DNA from: Xestospongia bergquistia
Taxonomy: Eukaryota > Porifera > Demospongiae > Haplosclerida > Petrosiidae
Direction of reading: 5' to 3'
Length of the DNA stretch: 64,000 nt
Assembly: GCA_963965975.1 (NCBI GenBank)
Contig: OZ014412.1
Location: forward strand, 11,203,849-11,267,848
The translations under genes were made by a program, and so were the position numbers. Below, piece by piece: positions 61,581-64,000 of this stretch. Under the pieces are notes generated by a model that saw only the letters and a program-made list of their open reading frames with translations, had not been told where the DNA came from and made no database searches. The first letter of the stretch is position 1. Each line of letters begins with the position of its first letter.

Positions 61581-61592
61581 ATAATGTTTCTG
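61581..61592 (+). CDS. Candidate 12-nt microexon of the vWA gene
   Basis: ATAATGTTTCTG lies between a pyrimidine-rich acceptor (CTCATTAGTTAG) and a consensus donor (GTGAGT). It starts and ends in phase 1, matching the end of exon 5 (61491), and would encode Asp-Asn-Val-Ser plus one base. No later exon was found, so this is a proposal only. Confidence 0.35.
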
Positions 61593-61640
61593 GTGAGTAA
61601 AAGTACAATAATTTAGATTATTGTACTTTTACTCACCAGA
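61589..61640. repeat. Perfect 24-bp inverted repeat with 4-nt loop
   Basis: Arms 61589-61612 and 61617-61640 are exact reverse complements (TCTGGTGAGTAAAAGTACAA and onward), with loop TTAG. In RNA this is a strong 52-nt hairpin. It covers the donor site of the candidate microexon. Confidence 0.95.
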
Positions 61641-64000
61641 TTATTGAAATATTTAGAAAAAACATTCCAATGTTCAAAATGTATTATCAGTTAGAAAAAG
61701 TAGACACATTGGACATACACTCCTCTCACTCATTAAACAGAAATGGTTAATTTGATTAGTAACTTAATGCTAATGAAAAGGACTATAGGTAGTTTATAAT
61801 AAAATCTTGCAGCAGAAATTGCCAAATATTATAATATAGTAAAAACATAATGTTGTTATCTCTTAATTGAATTATGTACTGCATTTATTGTCAAAGTGAT
61901 ATGCCTCCTGCTCAATGTATAGCTTATTTATGAGCCTAAAGAAGTCTGTGATTGATGGGTATACGTGTTATGCTTATTATTATGTAGTCTGGCTGTGTCA
62001 TGACAAATGTGTACCATATGTAACAACAGAATTTATAATACATGCTAGACACATGTCAATTAAAAGGCGTTACATTTTTATTGTTTTTAGACCACCTCAC
62101 TATTTCCTTTTTAATATATTGTCAAATTTATAAATAGCACTAAAAACAATATAGTGACAAAGCAATCTATTTTAAATGATATATAATAGATAGATAAAGT
62201 ATGTTTACAGAGGTTTATAGCTAGAAGGTGAAGAGAATGCTGGAGTATACTTACATGTTCAATCATATTTAACAATCATTTTTTTTGTAAAATTGCTTAA
62301 TAATAATAATACTAATTATTACAAATAATAATTTGAGGTGTAGTAAATTTATGAAAGTAGCATAAACTCCCATTAAAAGGATATGGATATTCTTGTTTTA
62401 AAGTAATTTTGATTACTAACTTCTACATCTGTGAAAACCATAGTACAGATTGAACCTTCATTGCAGTAGTAGCCAAGAGATGGCAGTTTCCAATCCATAT
62501 CCATATATTATATATTATAACACATAATGCTGTTATCTCTTCATTGAGAATCATATAATGAGTTTATTATTGATTTAATGTAATTCTGCTAAATATATTT
62601 CTCATTATAAACACAAAGAGTTTTATCGATGGTTGGTATGTGTGTTGTGATATATTCTTATCTAATCTGAGTAATTTTATAATTAGGTGTGTCTTACAAT
62701 GGAATTTATTTTACTACTACACACATGTCCTTTTTAAGAAGTTGTATGTTTTAGTATATAAAGTGTGAAGTTCCATAGTAAGTAATAATCAAAACAATGT
62801 ATTTTGTTTTTGGGAAAGCAAACACTTACAAGACTAGCGACTACAAATCAGTCATATCCAATCTATCATAACCTGATATGAATAAAGTCATACTAATTAT
62901 GTGAAGTTCAAATATTTCATATTATACATGATGTCAGACTGGTGTCATATCTACTTACTTAACAGTCCTGAAATTATTTGTCAGAGCTATTAAAATACTG
63001 TGTAACATATCATTAGTTAGACAAAAGACGTTTTGCTGCATTGTTCTGTGTGTAACAGTATAAGAGATTTCTAATGTAATTATACAGCACTCCCAATTCC
63101 TTTTATGGAAGTCATTAGTGAAGTGTCAAATCCATAGTAACTCTACCATCAAAACAGTTAAGTGACAAACAAAATACTTGAAATATTATTTGTACATAGA
63201 TGAAAATATCTTTAAGGGCTTATATGTATGAGGTTAAGAGAATACTGAAGTGCATTTTTTATAATAATCACTTAATAGTAATGATTGTATATAAAACATC
63301 CTATAAAAGTAGCAAAAAATGTAATGAAAAGGATCTGGACATCTTGCTTGGAATAATTATGATTAGCAATTCTTATACCAATGGAAACCACTATATTGTA
63401 GATTATTGCAGATTAGCTAAATGATGTTAGTTTGCAATGGACATGCTAACACTGGATGTGAACTTAATGTGGAAGATATGTGCTTCAATAGCAAAGGAGT
63501 ATGCAAGTTGACAAATTTTTAAGGCAATATCACAATGTCATGATATACATTATTATTTAGATACAACATTGTAAACAATTTATAATAAATAACAGAAAGC
63601 TATTGAAAATTTTTGAAAGATACTATCAGCAGTGTCTAGGGAAGAATTTATGGTATTGTTTAGAATATGGGCTATTGAAATCATTGGTTGTTGTAAGGAT
63701 TGGTAGTTACAATAAAGTTATTTTTTGTTAAATGCTTGAAAATGTCCTGTATTTGCAAAATATTATTTCTACAAATCCAACATCGGAACAATGTTGAGTT
63801 TAGAATGTGAATCAGCAAATTATTGTGATAGACATAAACTGTACTTTTAAACTTTCTTCTGTATATGTTGAAACTATTATTTTGATTGATACCTAACAAG
63901 TATCTTATAGTAATGGCATTATAAAATAATGATTTTAATGATTAACAAGTTAGTTAAAGGAGTACAATTTAGTGTAATTCCTTATTTCATTTGTACAATA
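61641..64000. other. Gene-poor AT-rich stretch with a degenerate repeat
   Basis: No supported gene; the open frames at 61915, 63200 and 63681 are short and lack motifs. Two regions about 1 kb apart share order and phrases: near 62215-62400 and near 63195-63345 (GAGAAT.CTG.AGT, CCTATAAAAGTAGC or CCCATTAAAAGGAT, AAAAGGAT.TGGA.AT). This suggests an old tandem duplication. Confidence 0.45.

Noticed and set aside
61915-62133. 72-codon frame as a downstream membrane exon of the vWA gene
   Set aside because: No acceptor in the right phase and no clear membrane segment. It has an ATG start but no homology to the paralog.

Overview
The window looks like AT-rich DNA from an early-branching invertebrate, most likely a sponge. 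Evidence: host genes have many exons and introns often only 46-64 nt long; the recognisable host proteins are secreted or membrane proteins with SRCR and von Willebrand A domains; the repeats are animal-type transposons (pogo, hAT, Ty3/Gypsy). No rRNA, tRNA, operon or CRISPR was seen. The species is an inference.

Layout. 1-1018: a minus-strand secreted-protein gene, paralogous to the gene at 59743-61491. 1070-9995: mostly gene-poor sequence with decayed receptor pieces (4993-5200, 5804-5966) and one unrecognised open frame (7151-7525). 10010-14215: a long imperfect palindrome containing a smaller fold-back element and a triplicated exon-like unit. 14395-17860: a second copy of the 2205-3965 region, split by a terminal-inverted-repeat transposon encoding a DUF7869-like protein. 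18265-22269: a pogo-type transposase followed by a string of symmetric phase-1 small exons, eleven of them in a near-perfect exon/49-nt-intron tandem array, ending in a PHD-like finger. 22314-24993: a longer but 5'-truncated copy of the DUF7869-like transposon.

26060-55233 is a nest of mobile elements. A minus-strand Ty3/Gypsy fossil (M) was hit by a plus-strand Ty3/Gypsy element (P, 5-bp target duplication) and by a hAT element (hAT-2, TIRs and an imperfect 8-bp target duplication). hAT-2 holds another hAT (hAT-1), which holds a pogo element (pogo-2, TA target). A block running from inside P to inside hAT-2 was then tandemly triplicated (27134-36498, 36499-44588, 44589-51806). The repeated junction shows 2 bp of shared sequence.

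55758-61640 is host sequence: a relic cytoplasmic-tail region duplicated from 4993-5200, a paralogous receptor tail, a six-exon SRCR membrane-receptor gene (minus strand), and, head to head with it, a secreted stanniocalcin-like plus vWA gene (plus strand). The latter is followed by a candidate 12-nt microexon whose 5' splice site lies in a perfect 24-bp hairpin. 61641-64000 has no supported gene.

The strongest candidate for something undescribed is the micro-exon array of the pogo/PHD gene. Every exon there is a multiple of three and begins and ends in phase 1, so any unit could be gained, lost or skipped without changing frame.
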